DNA of 64,000 nucleotides from Streptomonospora salina (GTDB taxonomy: Bacteria; Actinomycetota; Actinomycetes; Streptosporangiales; Streptosporangiaceae). A program made the position numbers and the translations under genes. The notes under the pieces were generated by a model. The model made no database searches. It was given only the letters and a program-made list of their open reading frames with translations, and was not told the DNA's origin. The stretch spans positions 4,424,501-4,488,500 of the forward strand of contig NZ_JACHLY010000001.1 of NCBI RefSeq assembly GCF_014204715.1. Direction: 5' to 3'. Position 1 is the stretch's first letter. Every line of letters begins with the position of its first letter. Positions 42,438 to 52,236 of this stretch are shown here, piece after piece.

Positions 42438-42763
42438 GGGGGCTCCTTCCACAGGGGGCGAGCGGCTGTCGGGGCGCCGCCACAACGCTTGTCTACTCAT
42501 CGCGCGTGCGGGTTGTCCAGTGCCTGCGACGGTGCCCGCGGGGTCGCGCGGGTGTTCCGCAACCGGTTGAGTCGTCCCAGATGAGTCGTGTTGTCCCACG
42601 TCATTGGGGTTTTTCGGGATGAAGTTGGCGATGTGTGAAACCGAACCACGGATGTGACCGCGGAATGTTGAACTTCGGTTTCGTCCGCACGGTGGTCTGT
42701 ACAACCCAAGTGGGGTGTAGGTAGCTTTCTCGTGATTCGGGATGCTTCGGATAAGGAGGCCAC

Positions 42764-44188
42764 ATGTCGACATCCCCCGGGCCTTCCCTGCGGCGGCGCG
42801 ACCGGTTGAAGCGGATCGGCGCGATCACCGCCGGCGCCGCGGCGTCCGCTCTGGCGGCGACGGCGCTGGCGCCGGCCGCTCTGGCGGATACGGCAGACGA
42901 CGTTTCGACCAGCGGAAACGTCGAACACATCGCCAACCTCGCCAAAGAGGGGCCGTTCGCGGACAGTTCCTCGTTCAATTCCGATCTGGCTTTCACCGGC
43001 GACTACGCCGTCGACGGCAACTACAGCGGATTCACGGTCTACGACATCTCCGATCCCCGATCGCCGCAGGCGGTCAGCCAGGTGCTGTGCGAGGGCGGCC
43101 AGGGCGACGTCTCGATCAGCGGCGACCTGCTCTACTACTCCGTGGACTATCCGCGGGAGAGCGACGAGTGCGGGGCGCCTGCCAGCACTCCGGCCGACGC
43201 CGACGCGTTCGAAGGCCTGCGGATCTTCGACATCTCCGACAAGGCGGAGCCGGCCTACGTCGGCGCGGTGCGCACCGACTGCGGTTCGCACACCAACACG
43301 CTGGTGCCGGGCGGGGACGGCACCGACTACGTCTACGTGTCCTCCTACGCGCCCTCGGACGCCTACCCGAACTGCCAGACGCCGCACGACAAGATCTCGG
43401 TGGTCGAGGTGCCCACGGACGCCCCGTCCTCGGCCGAAGTGGTCAACGAGCCGGTGCTGTTCCCCGACGGCGGCAACCCCGGCGGCACCGGGGAGCTGCG
43501 TCCCACCGAAGGCTGCCACGACATCACCGTGCTTCCCGGCAGGGACATGGCCGCGGGCGCCTGCATGGGCGACGGCGTGATGATGGACATCAGCGACCCC
43601 GTGAACCCGGTCGTCACCGAGACCGTCCGCGACGACAACTTCGCGTTCTGGCACTCGGCCACCTTCAGCAACACGGCCGGCTCGGTGATCTTCACCGACG
43701 AGCTCGGCGGCGGCGGCGCGGCCACCTGCAACGAGGAGGTCGGCCCCGAGCGCGGCGCCGACGCGGTCTACGCCCTCAAGGGCGGCAAGAAGAACCCGCG
43801 GCTGGAGTTCGCGAGCTACTTCAAGATCGACCGCCACCAGACCGACACCGAGAACTGCGTCGCCCACAACGGATCGCTGATCCCCGTCCAGGGCAAGGAC
43901 TACTTCGTGCAGTCCTGGTACCAGGGCGGCGTCTCGGTCATCGACTTCAACGACCCCGAGAACCCGCGCGAGATCGGCTACTTCGACCGCGGCCCGCTGA
44001 GCGAGGACGAGCTGCAGCTGGGCGGCTCCTGGTCGGCGTACTACTACAACGGCCACGTCTACTCCTCCGACATCCAGCAGGGCTTGGACGTGCTGAAGCT
44101 GGACGACCCGCGCCTGGACAAGGCGGAGAAGGTCACCTACGACGAGTTCAACCCGCAGAGCCAGCCGCGCTACACCCCGGGCGCCTGA
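42764..44188 (+). CDS. Secreted LVIVD-repeat beta-propeller protein
   Basis: 474 aa, ATG 42764 after a strong AAGGAGG. A twin-arginine-like signal peptide is seen: LRRRDRLKRIGAITAGAAAS, then Ala-rich helix ending APAALADTA. The mature part has LVIVD-type blades (GFTVYDISDPRSPQAVSQV, LRIFDISDKAEPAYVGAV, MMDISDPVNPVVTETV, VSVIDFNDPENPREIGYF), predicting an extracellular propeller. Several Cys residues may form disulfides. Function unknown. The 326 bp to the divergent DUF305 gene is AT-richer around 42600-42740 and should carry both promoters. Confidence 0.85.
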   Translation: MSTSPGPSLRRRDRLKRIGAITAGAAASALAATALAPAALADTADDVSTSGNVEHIANLAKEGPFADSSSFNSDLAFTGDYAVDGNYSGFTVYDISDPRSPQAVSQVLCEGGQGDVSISGDLLYYSVDYPRESDECGAPASTPADADAFEGLRIFDISDKAEPAYVGAVRTDCGSHTNTLVPGGDGTDYVYVSSYAPSDAYPNCQTPHDKISVVEVPTDAPSSAEVVNEPVLFPDGGNPGGTGELRPTEGCHDITVLPGRDMAAGACMGDGVMMDISDPVNPVVTETVRDDNFAFWHSATFSNTAGSVIFTDELGGGGAATCNEEVGPERGADAVYALKGGKKNPRLEFASYFKIDRHQTDTENCVAHNGSLIPVQGKDYFVQSWYQGGVSVIDFNDPENPREIGYFDRGPLSEDELQLGGSWSAYYYNGHVYSSDIQQGLDVLKLDDPRLDKAEKVTYDEFNPQSQPRYTPGA

Positions 44189-44208
44189 GGTTCCAGACGC
44201 GCAGTACC

Positions 44209-44242
44209 GCGGCCCGCCGTCCCGCACGGGGCGGCGGGCCGC
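44209..44242 (+). terminator. Strong hairpin after the LVIVD gene
   Basis: GCGGCCCGCC (44209-44218) pairs with GGCGGGCCGC (44233-44242), extended inward by G-C, T-G and CCC/GGG pairs to a 4-nt loop. Starts 21 bp past the stop. Confidence 0.65.
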
Positions 44243-44327
44243 CGCGCGCCGCGCGCTGGGCACCGGCACACCGGCGCGTGAGTAGGGTGGACCGTGTGTG
44301 TACCCCAGTCGAAGAGCAGGCGGCGCC

Positions 44328-45674
44328 GTGAGTGAGGCCGGAATTCCCGAGAAGTACACCCGGGCCGTGGCTGAGATCACCGCCCGCCGGGTCGAGACCG
44401 ACATCGACCCGTCCACCGAGCGGATCGGCGCCCTGATGGACCTGCTGGGCGACCCCCAGCGCAGCTATCGGGTCATCCACATCACGGGTACCAACGGCAA
44501 GACGTCCACCGCCCGGATGGTCGACGCGCTGCTGCGCGAGCGGCATCTGCGCGTGGGGCGCTACACCAGCCCCCACCTGCAGACCATGCGCGAACGCGTC
44601 GTCCTCGACGGCGAACCGGTCTCCCAGGAGCGCTTCGTCGAGGCCTACGAGGACATCCGGCCCTACGTCGAGATGGTCGACGCCTCCCACGACGTCCCGA
44701 TGTCGTTCTTCGAGGTGCTGACCGGACTCGCCTACGCCCTGTTCGCCGACGCCCCGGTCGACGTCGCCGTCGTCGAGGTGGGCATGGGCGGCACGTGGGA
44801 CGCCACCAACGTGGTCGACGCCGACGTCGCCGTGGTGACCCCCATCGCCGTCGACCACACCGAGTTCCTGCCCGACACCGTCGAGGGGATCGCCGAGGAG
44901 AAGGCGGGCATCATCAAGCCCGACTCCGTCGCCGTGCTGGCGCAGCAGCCGCTGGACGCCGCCGAGGTGCTGATGCGCCACGTCTCCGAGACCGGCGCGC
45001 GCGTGGCCCGCGAAGGTCTGGAGTTCGGCGTGGCCCAGCGCGAGGTCGCCGTCGGCGGCCAGCAGTTCTCCCTCAAGGGCCTGCGCGGGGGCTACGAGAA
45101 CGTCTTCCTTCCGGTGTTCGGTCCGCACCAGGCCGGCAACGCCGCCGTGGCCGTGGCCGCGGTCGAGGCCTTCGCCGGGCCGGGCGAGGGCGACGAGCGG
45201 CTCGATCCCGAGCTGGTCTCCGCGGCTTTGGCCGCAGTCGAGGCTCCGGGACGCATGGAGATCGTGCGCACCACCCCCACCGTGCTGCTCGACGCCGCGC
45301 ACAACCCGGCCGGCATGTCCGCCGCGGCCGACGCCGTGCAGGAGGAGTTCAGCTTCGTCCGGCTGGTCGGGCTCGTGGCGGTCATGGCCGACAAGGACGT
45401 CGAGGGGATCCTCGAACCCTTGGAGCCCCTGGTCACCGAGATCGTGGTCACCCGCAACTCCGCGGAGCGCAGTCTCACGGCCCAGCAGCTCTACGACATC
45501 GCCGAGCCCGTCTTCGGCGCCGACCGGGTGTACGTGGCCGAGCGCCTCGACGACGCCATCGACACCGCCGTGGGGCTGGCCGAGTCCGACGGCGAGCCCG
45601 GCGGCTCCGGGGTGCTCATCACCGGTTCGGTCGTCACCGCAGGCGACGCCCGCCTGCTGATCAGGGGGGAGTGA
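44328..45674 (+). CDS. folC: Folylpolyglutamate synthase / dihydrofolate synthase
   Basis: 448 aa from GTG 44328. FolC joins glutamate to dihydropteroate and to folates. The ATP-binding P-loop VIHITGTNGKTSTARMVDAL, the SPHLQTMRERVVLDGEPV loop, VVEVGMGGTWDATNVV and LLDAAHNPAGMSAAADAV are diagnostic. It is followed within 5 bp by a DUF4233 gene, then ndk, the usual actinobacterial order. Confidence 0.95.
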   Translation: MSEAGIPEKYTRAVAEITARRVETDIDPSTERIGALMDLLGDPQRSYRVIHITGTNGKTSTARMVDALLRERHLRVGRYTSPHLQTMRERVVLDGEPVSQERFVEAYEDIRPYVEMVDASHDVPMSFFEVLTGLAYALFADAPVDVAVVEVGMGGTWDATNVVDADVAVVTPIAVDHTEFLPDTVEGIAEEKAGIIKPDSVAVLAQQPLDAAEVLMRHVSETGARVAREGLEFGVAQREVAVGGQQFSLKGLRGGYENVFLPVFGPHQAGNAAVAVAAVEAFAGPGEGDERLDPELVSAALAAVEAPGRMEIVRTTPTVLLDAAHNPAGMSAAADAVQEEFSFVRLVGLVAVMADKDVEGILEPLEPLVTEIVVTRNSAERSLTAQQLYDIAEPVFGADRVYVAERLDDAIDTAVGLAESDGEPGGSGVLITGSVVTAGDARLLIRGE

Positions 45675-45678
45675 GCCG

Positions 45679-46035
45679 GTGCGCAGGATGCTGGCGGTCG
45701 TGCTGCTCCTGGAGGCCATGGTCATCGGGTTGGCCGTGCCGGTGGCGATCCAGGTCGCCGGTATCGCCCCCGCGGTGGCCGGAGGCGTCTGGGGCGGTAT
45801 GGCCGGGCTCGCGCTGCTCCTGGCGGCGCTGCAGCGCTTCCGCCCCGCCTACTACGCGGGCTGGGCGCTGCAGGCGGCGCTTCTGATCAGCGGATTCATG
45901 GTTCCGGGACTGGTGCTGCTGGGCGTGGTGTTCTTGGCGCTGTGGGTGGCAGCCGTGCTGCTGGGCCAGCGCACCGACGCCCGGGACGCGGCGGGTGCGG
46001 CGCCCGGCGGCTCCGGATCCGCCGGGCCGGAGTGA
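45679..46035 (+). CDS. DUF4233 membrane protein
   Basis: 118 aa from GTG 45679, 4 bp after the folC stop. Four hydrophobic helices (MLAVVLLLEAMVIGLAVPVA, VAGGVWGGMAGLALLLAAL, YYAGWALQAALLISGFMV, LVLLGVVFLALWVAAVLLG) and a short Gly/Ala tail. DUF4233 genes follow folC in many actinobacteria; function unknown. Confidence 0.85.
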   Translation: MRRMLAVVLLLEAMVIGLAVPVAIQVAGIAPAVAGGVWGGMAGLALLLAALQRFRPAYYAGWALQAALLISGFMVPGLVLLGVVFLALWVAAVLLGQRTDARDAAGAAPGGSGSAGPE

Positions 46036-46273
46036 CCCGGCCCCGGCCGTCGCGGGGGAACCGCAGGGGCCGGTGACGGCCGCTGCCGCTGCGGCCGCAT
46101 CCGGCTGGTCGGCGCTGGTCGGAGCGGACAGAGCGGCCACAGCGCCTCGGCCGACGCGATATGGTGACCACGGCCAGGGGCGGCCGCATTTCGCCGTGCG
46201 TCGGGCGCAGCCCAGTGCCGCCCCGTCCCCATTCTGCTGTTCTCCAGCACCGACTGCCGAGGAGTGACCCACC

Positions 46274-46681
46274 GTGGAGCGGACCCTTGTTCTGATCAAG
46301 CCCGACGGCGTGCGGCGCAGCATCACCGGCGAGATCATCTCCCGGATCGAGCGCCGCGGCCTGCGGATCGTCGCGATGGACCAGCGCACGCTGGACACCG
46401 ACACCGCCAAGACCCACTACGAGGAGCACCGCGAGCGGCCGTTCTTCGATTCGCTGGTCGAGTTCATCACCGGCGGCCCGCTGGTGGCCATGGTCGTCGA
46501 GGGCGAGCGCGCCGTCGAGGCCTTCCGTGCGCTGGCCGGCGCCACCGACCCCGTCTCCGCGGGCCCCGGAACCATCCGCGGCGACTTCGCCCTGGAGGTC
46601 CAGGAGAACATCGTGCACGGTTCGGACTCCTCCTACTCCGCCGAGCGCGAGATCGAGCTGTTCTTCCCCGACCTCGGCTGA
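46274..46681 (+). CDS. ndk: Nucleoside diphosphate kinase
   Basis: 135 aa from GTG 46274. Ndk transfers the gamma-phosphate from ATP to nucleoside diphosphates through a phospho-His. [20 protein letters not shown] and the active-site histidine in [20 protein letters not shown] are canonical, as is the length. Confidence 0.97.
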   Translation: MERTLVLIKPDGVRRSITGEIISRIERRGLRIVAMDQRTLDTDTAKTHYEEHRERPFFDSLVEFITGGPLVAMVVEGERAVEAFRALAGATDPVSAGPGTIRGDFALEVQENIVHGSDSSYSAEREIELFFPDLG

Positions 46682-46697
46682 TCGGGCCTCCGGCCCT

Positions 46698-46721
46698 GGG
46701 CGGGCGACGTGCGGCCCGCCC
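46698..46721 (+). terminator. Hairpin after ndk
   Basis: GGGCGGGC (46698-46705) pairs with GCCCGCCC (46714-46721), 17 bp after the ndk stop. Confidence 0.5.
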
Positions 46722-47388
46722 CCCCGCGAAACGCTCCGGGCCGGTAACCGCTGCCGGCGGTCGCAGTAGCGGACCGTCCTCGGCAGCGGCAGGCGGGGCC
46801 GGGACCGGATCGCCGCCGGGGAGCGGACCGGCGCGCGGACTTGCGCGCCCGGTCGGCGTACCCGCGATACGCCGCGGCCGCGCCGGAGGGCATTCGCACG
46901 ACGGACACGTCCGCCTCAGCACGGAGTACGGGGCCCGGGGACCGCGTCGGAGCTCCGGCGTCCGGCCCGGTCGGAAGTCCGGATCGAACCGATCCGTCCT
47001 CGATATGAGGCGGCGCCGACGGGTGGGATTCGCCGGGCCGGCGCCGCCCGGCCGCCCCGGCCTGCGAGGGTCGAGGCCGCTCTCCGGCCTGCGCGGCGCC
47101 GGTCCGCCGCTCCTGCGGACGGGTGCATGCCGCGCCCCGCGACAGCCGAGCGGCCTTCGCCGGTACCGGCTGCGGGTCCACGCGGACGCCGGCGCCGCGA
47201 AGAACAATCCCGGCGCCGCCGGGCGGAACGCCGCCGGGGACGACGTGCCGACCTCGCCGCCGGGCGGTCTGCGAAGCGGGAACCGGCGGGCCCCGCGAGG
47301 ACGTACCGCACCGACCGGCCGTGGAGCCGGTCGCGATCCCCGGTTTCAGCCGCGGACGAGAAGCCGACCGACCACGCATCCTCAGCGG

Positions 47389-47414
47389 CGCCGGGCGTGT
47401 GCCCGGCGTTTTTT
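47389..47414 (+). terminator. Intrinsic terminator with T-run upstream of mreB
   Basis: CGCCGGGC-GTGT-GCCCGGCG (47389-47408) followed by six T. This is the only textbook rho-independent terminator seen in the window, yet no gene ends just before it on the plus strand; the nearest is ndk, about 700 bp upstream. Confidence 0.8.
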
Positions 47415-47568
47415 GGTGATTCGAGCACCTGATCCGTCCGGAGTGTTTGTGTAGTCGTACGACTTCGCACAGTTACGATACGGGTGTTGGATCCATATCC
47501 GTACTGGAACGAGTCCGTATTGACCGCCCCGTCGGGGCATACCCGATCGGTGCCGCTGAGGACGCTTC

Positions 47569-48603
47569 ATGACCAATAACCTCGCCTTCTTGGGCCGCGA
47601 TATGGCGGTCGACCTCGGGACAGCAAACACACTCGTCTACGTCCGCGGCCGCGGGATCGTGCTCAACGAACCCTCCGTGGTGGCCATGAACGCCTCCACG
47701 GGCAAGATCGTCGCGGTGGGTATCGAGGCCAAGCAGATGATCGGCCGCACACCCAGTAGCATCACCGCGGTGCGGCCCCTCAAGGACGGCGTCATCGCCG
47801 ACTTCGAGATCACCGAGCGCATGCTGCGCTACTTCATCCAGAAGATCCACCGGCGGCGCCACTTCGCCAAACCCCGCATCATCGTCGCCGTGCCCAGCGG
47901 AATCACCTCCGTCGAGCACCGGGCGGTCAAGGAGGCCGGTTACCAGGCCGGCGCGCGGCGCGTCAACATCATCGAAGAGCCCATGGCCGCGGCCATCGGC
48001 GCCGGGCTGCCGGTCCACGAGCCCACCGGGAACATGGTCGTCGACGTCGGCGGGGGCACCACCGAGGTCGCGGTCATCGCGATGGGCGGAATCGTGACCT
48101 CCCAGTCCGTCCGGGTGGGCGGCGACGAGCTCGACCAGTCGATCATGGCCTTCGTCAAAAAGGAGTACTCCCTGATGATCGGGGAGCGCACCGCCGAGGA
48201 GATCAAGGTCGCCATCGGGTCGGCTTTTCCCGCGGGCGGCGAGGAGCTGCACGCCGAGATCCGCGGACGCGACCTCGTCAGCGGCCTGCCCAAGACCGTC
48301 GTGATGTCGGCGGCCGACGTCCGCCAGGCCATCGAGGAGCCGGTCACCGCCATCGTCGACGCGGTGCGCACCACGCTGGACAAGTGCCCGCCGGAACTCT
48401 CCGGCGACGTCATGGACCGCGGCGTCGCGGTGACCGGCGGCGGCGCGCTGCTGGACGGGCTCGACGGGCGGCTGCGCCACGAAACCGGCATGCCCATCCA
48501 CGTGGCCGAGAACGCCCTGGACTCCGTCGCCGTGGGCTCGGGCACCTGCGTGGAGAACTACGAACGGCTCAGCCAGGTCCTCGTCCCCGAGCGGCGGCGC
48601 TGA
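47569..48603 (+). CDS. mreB: Rod-shape-determining protein MreB
   Basis: 344 aa. Actin-like cytoskeletal ATPase that guides lateral-wall synthesis; in sporulating actinomycetes it also affects spore walls. Phosphate-1 motif DMAVDLGTANTLVYVRGRG, phosphate-2 NMVVDVGGGTTEVAVIAMGG, and adenosine motif GVAVTGGGALLDGLDGRL are intact. First gene of the mreBCD-mrdA-rodA cluster. Confidence 0.97.
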   Translation: MTNNLAFLGRDMAVDLGTANTLVYVRGRGIVLNEPSVVAMNASTGKIVAVGIEAKQMIGRTPSSITAVRPLKDGVIADFEITERMLRYFIQKIHRRRHFAKPRIIVAVPSGITSVEHRAVKEAGYQAGARRVNIIEEPMAAAIGAGLPVHEPTGNMVVDVGGGTTEVAVIAMGGIVTSQSVRVGGDELDQSIMAFVKKEYSLMIGERTAEEIKVAIGSAFPAGGEELHAEIRGRDLVSGLPKTVVMSAADVRQAIEEPVTAIVDAVRTTLDKCPPELSGDVMDRGVAVTGGGALLDGLDGRLRHETGMPIHVAENALDSVAVGSGTCVENYERLSQVLVPERRR

Positions 48604-48604
48604 C

Positions 48605-49528
48605 ATGGGGCCCGACGGTTCCCGGGCGCGGTTGGTCGTGGGAGTCCTCGCCGCCGTCTCGCTCGTACTCGTGGTGCTGGATTCCCGCGCGGGAGCCGAC
48701 CCCGTCACCAGCGCCGCGCGTACGGTCGGCGACACCGCCTTCCGCCCGGTATCGGTCGGGGCGTCGGCCGTCGCCGCGCCCGTCGCCGGGGCCTACGAGA
48801 CCCTGGCCGCGGCCCAGGGGTCCCGCGAGCGCATCGACGAACTCGAACACCGCAACGAGCGGCTGCAGGCACGGTTGCAGTCGCGCGATTACGACGAGGA
48901 CCGGGCGGAGCGGCTCGACGAGCTGCTCCACCTGGCGGGCACGGGCGGCTACGAGATCGTCCCCGCTCAGGCGGTCACCCGGGTGACCGCCCGCGGGTTC
49001 TCCGACACCGTCACCCTCGACGTCGGGCGCGACGCCGGCGTCCGCGCGGACATGACCGTCGTCGACGGCCACGGCCTGGTCGGCAGGGTCGAGCAGGCCG
49101 GGCCCTCCACCGCCACCGTCGTGCTCATCACCGACCGTGCCTCGGCGGTCGGCGCGCGGCTGGAGGACTCCCAGGAGATCGGCGTGGCCGAAGGCGAAGC
49201 CGAGCGGACCGGGGACGGCACGCCGCTGCGGTTCGAGCTGATGAGCGCCGACGCGCGGATGAAGGAGGGCCAGCGCCTGGTCACCCTCGGTTCGCACGAG
49301 GACACGCCCTTCGTACCCGGTGTGCCCATCGGGACCGTCACCCGGGTCGAGGACACGCCGGGCCGCCTCTCCAGCACGGGCAAGGCCGAGCCCGCCGTCG
49401 ACTTCGGCTCTCTGGACGTCGTGGGGGTCATCGTGGCCGGACCCGAGGATGACCCCCGCGACTCCCTCCTGCCCGACCCCTCCGAGGACGGGCACGACAC
49501 CGACTCCGACCGGGAGGGCGGACGATGA
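48605..49528 (+). CDS. mreC: Rod-shape-determining protein MreC
   Basis: 307 aa, ATG 2 nt after the mreB stop. One N-terminal membrane helix (LVVGVLAAVSLVLVVLDS), a coiled coil at about 70-105 (RERIDELEHRNERLQARLQS), then the periplasmic-type beta domain (GFSDTVTLDVGRDAGVRADM, GHGLVGRVEQAGPSTATVVL). It links MreB to the wall-synthesis enzymes. Acidic C-terminal tail. Overlaps mreD by 4 bp. Confidence 0.95.
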   Translation: MGPDGSRARLVVGVLAAVSLVLVVLDSRAGADPVTSAARTVGDTAFRPVSVGASAVAAPVAGAYETLAAAQGSRERIDELEHRNERLQARLQSRDYDEDRAERLDELLHLAGTGGYEIVPAQAVTRVTARGFSDTVTLDVGRDAGVRADMTVVDGHGLVGRVEQAGPSTATVVLITDRASAVGARLEDSQEIGVAEGEAERTGDGTPLRFELMSADARMKEGQRLVTLGSHEDTPFVPGVPIGTVTRVEDTPGRLSSTGKAEPAVDFGSLDVVGVIVAGPEDDPRDSLLPDPSEDGHDTDSDREGGR

Positions 49529-50067
49529 AGGCGACGGTGTCGGCGCTGCTCGTGCTGGCCGCGGTACTCGTCCAGACGGCACTGGTCAACCGGCTTCCGC
49601 TGCCGTGGGGCGTCGCCCCCGACCTGGTGCTGCTCGTGGTCGTGGGCATCGCCCTGTGGTCGTCCCCGGCGGCCGGCGCGGTCACCGGGTTCGCCGCCGG
49701 GCTGGCCGTGGACGTGCTGCCGCCGGCCGACCACGAGATCGGCCGCACTGCTCTGCTGCTGTGCCTGGCCGGCTACACGCTGGCGCGGGTGCACGACTAC
49801 GGCGCGCGCTCCGGGCTCGGCCCGTACGCGGCCGCCGCGGGCGCGGTACTGGGTGTGGGAGCGGGGTTCGTGGTCTTCGGCCTGATCCTGGGCGACCCCC
49901 GTGCCCAGCTCCCGGACGCACTGTGGACCCTGCTCGCGGGTGCCGCCATGACGCTCGTGGCCGCTCCCGCCGTGCTGGCCCCCACGGGGGCGCTGATGCG
50001 CCGGGTATGCGCTGACGCCTACTCCGACCTGCCCGCACCCGTGACCGGCGTGAAGGGATGGAGATGA
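49525..50067 (+). CDS. mreD: Rod-shape-determining protein MreD
   Basis: 180 aa integral membrane protein with about five helices (ATVSALLVLAAVLVQTALVN, DLVLLVVVGIALWSSPAAGA and others). ATGA overlaps join it to mreC and to mrdA, so the five proteins are translationally coupled. Confidence 0.92.
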   Translation: MKATVSALLVLAAVLVQTALVNRLPLPWGVAPDLVLLVVVGIALWSSPAAGAVTGFAAGLAVDVLPPADHEIGRTALLLCLAGYTLARVHDYGARSGLGPYAAAAGAVLGVGAGFVVFGLILGDPRAQLPDALWTLLAGAAMTLVAAPAVLAPTGALMRRVCADAYSDLPAPVTGVKGWR

Positions 50068-52214
50068 GACCACTCCGCAGGCGGAGGCTGCTGAGCGGCC
50101 GGCGCCATCGGAGACGCGACGCGCCCGCCGCACCCGCGCGTGCGCGCGCTCCGCGGCGCGGCGTCGTCCTCGCGGTGCAGCTGGTGGTGCTGATGCTGTT
50201 CGCCGCCCTCACCGCGCGCATGTGGTACATGCAGGTTCCCCGGGCCGAGCACTACCAGGAGCTCGCACTCGCCAGCCACACCCAGAAGCTCATCGAGCCC
50301 GCGCTGCGCGGCCGCATCGTCGACGCCCGCGGCCGCCCTCTGGTGACCAACCGCACCGAGCTGACGGTCACCGCCGATTACCACGACCTGCTCGAACGCG
50401 GCGACGACGGCGCCGCCGTCCTGCGCAGGGTCGCCGACCTCATCGACCGGCCCTACGAGAAGCTGCGCGACCGCGTGCGCCTGTGCGGTCCCGAGAACGG
50501 GCGCCCCTGCTGGCAGGGATCGCCGTACCAGCCCATCCCGCTGGCCGACGACGTCGAACCCAGGGTCGCGCTGCAGATCATGGAGCGCCAGGAGGAGTTC
50601 CCCGGTATCTCCGCCCAGCAGATGGCGATGCGCGAGTACCCCAACGACGAACTCGCCGGGCAGATGCTGGGCTACCTCCAGCCCATCACCGAGGAGGAGT
50701 TCGAGGCCCGCGAAGACCTGCGCGCCGAGTTCAGCGGTGTCGACCGGGTCGGCCGCGGCGGCGTCGAGGCCGTCTACGACGAGCGGCTGCGCGGCGACTC
50801 GGGTGAGCACATCCTGGCGGTCTCCAGCCAGGGCGACGTCCGCGGCACGGTCTCCCGTACGTCGCCCGAGCCGGGCATGCACCTGGTCACCAGCATCGAC
50901 GCCGACGTCCAGCAGGTCGCCGAGGACGCGCTGCGCGGCGCCGTGGACAAGGCGAGCAGCGCGGGCAAGCCCGTGGACTCCGGAGCCGCCGTGGTGCTGG
51001 ACGTGCGCACGGGGCGCGTCGTCGCCATGGCCAGCCAGCCCGACTACAACCCCGAGGTGTGGAGCGGCGGCATCGACGCCGACACCTACGAGAAGCTGCT
51101 CAGCGAGGACTCCGGCCAACCGCTGGTTTCACGGGCGCTGCAGGGGCAGTTCCCGCCGGGCTCGACGTTCAAGCCCACCACCCTGGCCGCCGCGGCGAAG
51201 GACGGCGCGTCCCTGGACGGCTCCTACAGCTGCCCGGGCTCGATCGGGCTGGCCGGCCGGTCCTGGGACAACTTCGGGGGAGCGGGGTACGGCTCGATGG
51301 ATCTGCACCGGTCCATCGTGGTCTCCTGCAACACCGTCTACTACCAGCTCGGCTACAACATGTGGCGCGAGCACCGCGGTGAGAAGGAGACCCGGGACCC
51401 GGTATCGGCGATGGCCCACGGATTCGGCTACGGCGAGCCCACCGGAATCGATCTCCCGCACGAGTCCGGCGGGCGCGTCCCCGACCTCCAGTGGAAGCGC
51501 CAATACTGGCTGGACACCCGCGAGACCAGCTGCGAGAGGGCGGAGAAGGGCTACCCCGAGGTGGCCGAGGAGGATCCGGGGCGCGCCCGCTACCTGAAGA
51601 GCCTCGCCGGTGAGCAGTGCCGCAGCGGCGGCCAGTGGCACGCAGGCGACGCGATCAACCGCGCCATCGGGCAGGGAGACATGCTGGTCACACCGCTGCA
51701 GCTGGCTCGGGCCTACGCCGCCATCGCCAACGGCGGCACCGTGTACGAGCCGCGGGTGGGCCGGGCGTTCCTTTCGCCCGACGGCGAGCGGGTCGAGGAG
51801 ATCGAACCGGTCGAGGCCGGCGAGCTGCCCGTCGACGACCGCACCCTGAACTACATTCAGAAGGCGCTGACCCGGGTCCCCAAGGAGGGCACCGCGTCCG
51901 GGGCGTTCGGAGGATTCCCCCAGGACCGCGTGTCCGTGGCCGGAAAGACCGGAACCGCCACCGCCCAGGGACGCGAAGACTCGTCCTGGTTCGCCTCCTA
52001 CGCCCCCACCGACGATCCGCAGTTCGCCGTGGTGGCGATGATCCCGGAGGCCGGAACCGGAGGCTCCGCCGCGGCGCCGCTGGTACGCGAGATCTACGAA
52101 GGCATCTACGGCTTCGCCGACAGCGGCGAGGCCGCGCTCGCCTCGGGCGCACCGGCCGCATCCCTGCCGAAGGTCCGCGAGGACGGCACCATCTCGTCGC
52201 CGGAGGAGCAGTGA
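50064..52214 (+). CDS. mrdA: Penicillin-binding protein 2 (class B transpeptidase)
   Basis: 716 aa from ATG 50064, chosen because GAAGGG lies 6 nt upstream and it overlaps the mreD stop as ATGA. A basic cytosolic N-terminus is followed by one helix (VLAVQLVVLMLFAALTARMW), a PBP dimerisation domain, then the transpeptidase with SxxK in PPGSTFKPTTLAA, SxN in VVSCNTVYYQLGYN and KTG in VAGKTGTATAQG. It cross-links peptidoglycan together with RodA. It lies 22 bp upstream of rodA. Confidence 0.95.
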   Translation: MRPLRRRRLLSGRRHRRRDAPAAPARARAPRRGVVLAVQLVVLMLFAALTARMWYMQVPRAEHYQELALASHTQKLIEPALRGRIVDARGRPLVTNRTELTVTADYHDLLERGDDGAAVLRRVADLIDRPYEKLRDRVRLCGPENGRPCWQGSPYQPIPLADDVEPRVALQIMERQEEFPGISAQQMAMREYPNDELAGQMLGYLQPITEEEFEAREDLRAEFSGVDRVGRGGVEAVYDERLRGDSGEHILAVSSQGDVRGTVSRTSPEPGMHLVTSIDADVQQVAEDALRGAVDKASSAGKPVDSGAAVVLDVRTGRVVAMASQPDYNPEVWSGGIDADTYEKLLSEDSGQPLVSRALQGQFPPGSTFKPTTLAAAAKDGASLDGSYSCPGSIGLAGRSWDNFGGAGYGSMDLHRSIVVSCNTVYYQLGYNMWREHRGEKETRDPVSAMAHGFGYGEPTGIDLPHESGGRVPDLQWKRQYWLDTRETSCERAEKGYPEVAEEDPGRARYLKSLAGEQCRSGGQWHAGDAINRAIGQGDMLVTPLQLARAYAAIANGGTVYEPRVGRAFLSPDGERVEEIEPVEAGELPVDDRTLNYIQKALTRVPKEGTASGAFGGFPQDRVSVAGKTGTATAQGREDSSWFASYAPTDDPQFAVVAMIPEAGTGGSAAAPLVREIYEGIYGFADSGEAALASGAPAASLPKVREDGTISSPEEQ

Positions 52215-52236
52215 CCATGACCGCTGGCGGTAGACG

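Larger units (their letters stand above)
46682..47568. other. 887-bp region without a recognisable gene
   Basis: It holds the ndk hairpin terminator (46698-46721), about 660 bp of GC-rich sequence in which every frame gives Arg/Ala/Pro-rich low-quality translation, an intrinsic terminator with a T-run (47389-47414) and about 150 bp of AT-richer leader before mreB. The middle could be decayed coding DNA or a non-coding transcript that ends at 47414. Confidence 0.5.

Noticed and set aside
46916-47470. A 184-codon minus-strand gene in the ndk-mreB gap
   Set aside because: The translation is Arg/Pro/Ala/Ser-rich without domains, and the plus-strand intrinsic terminator lies inside it.
46682-47568. 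CRISPR array or repeat array in the ndk-mreB gap
   Set aside because: No regularly spaced repeat was seen; the region is GC-rich without periodicity.
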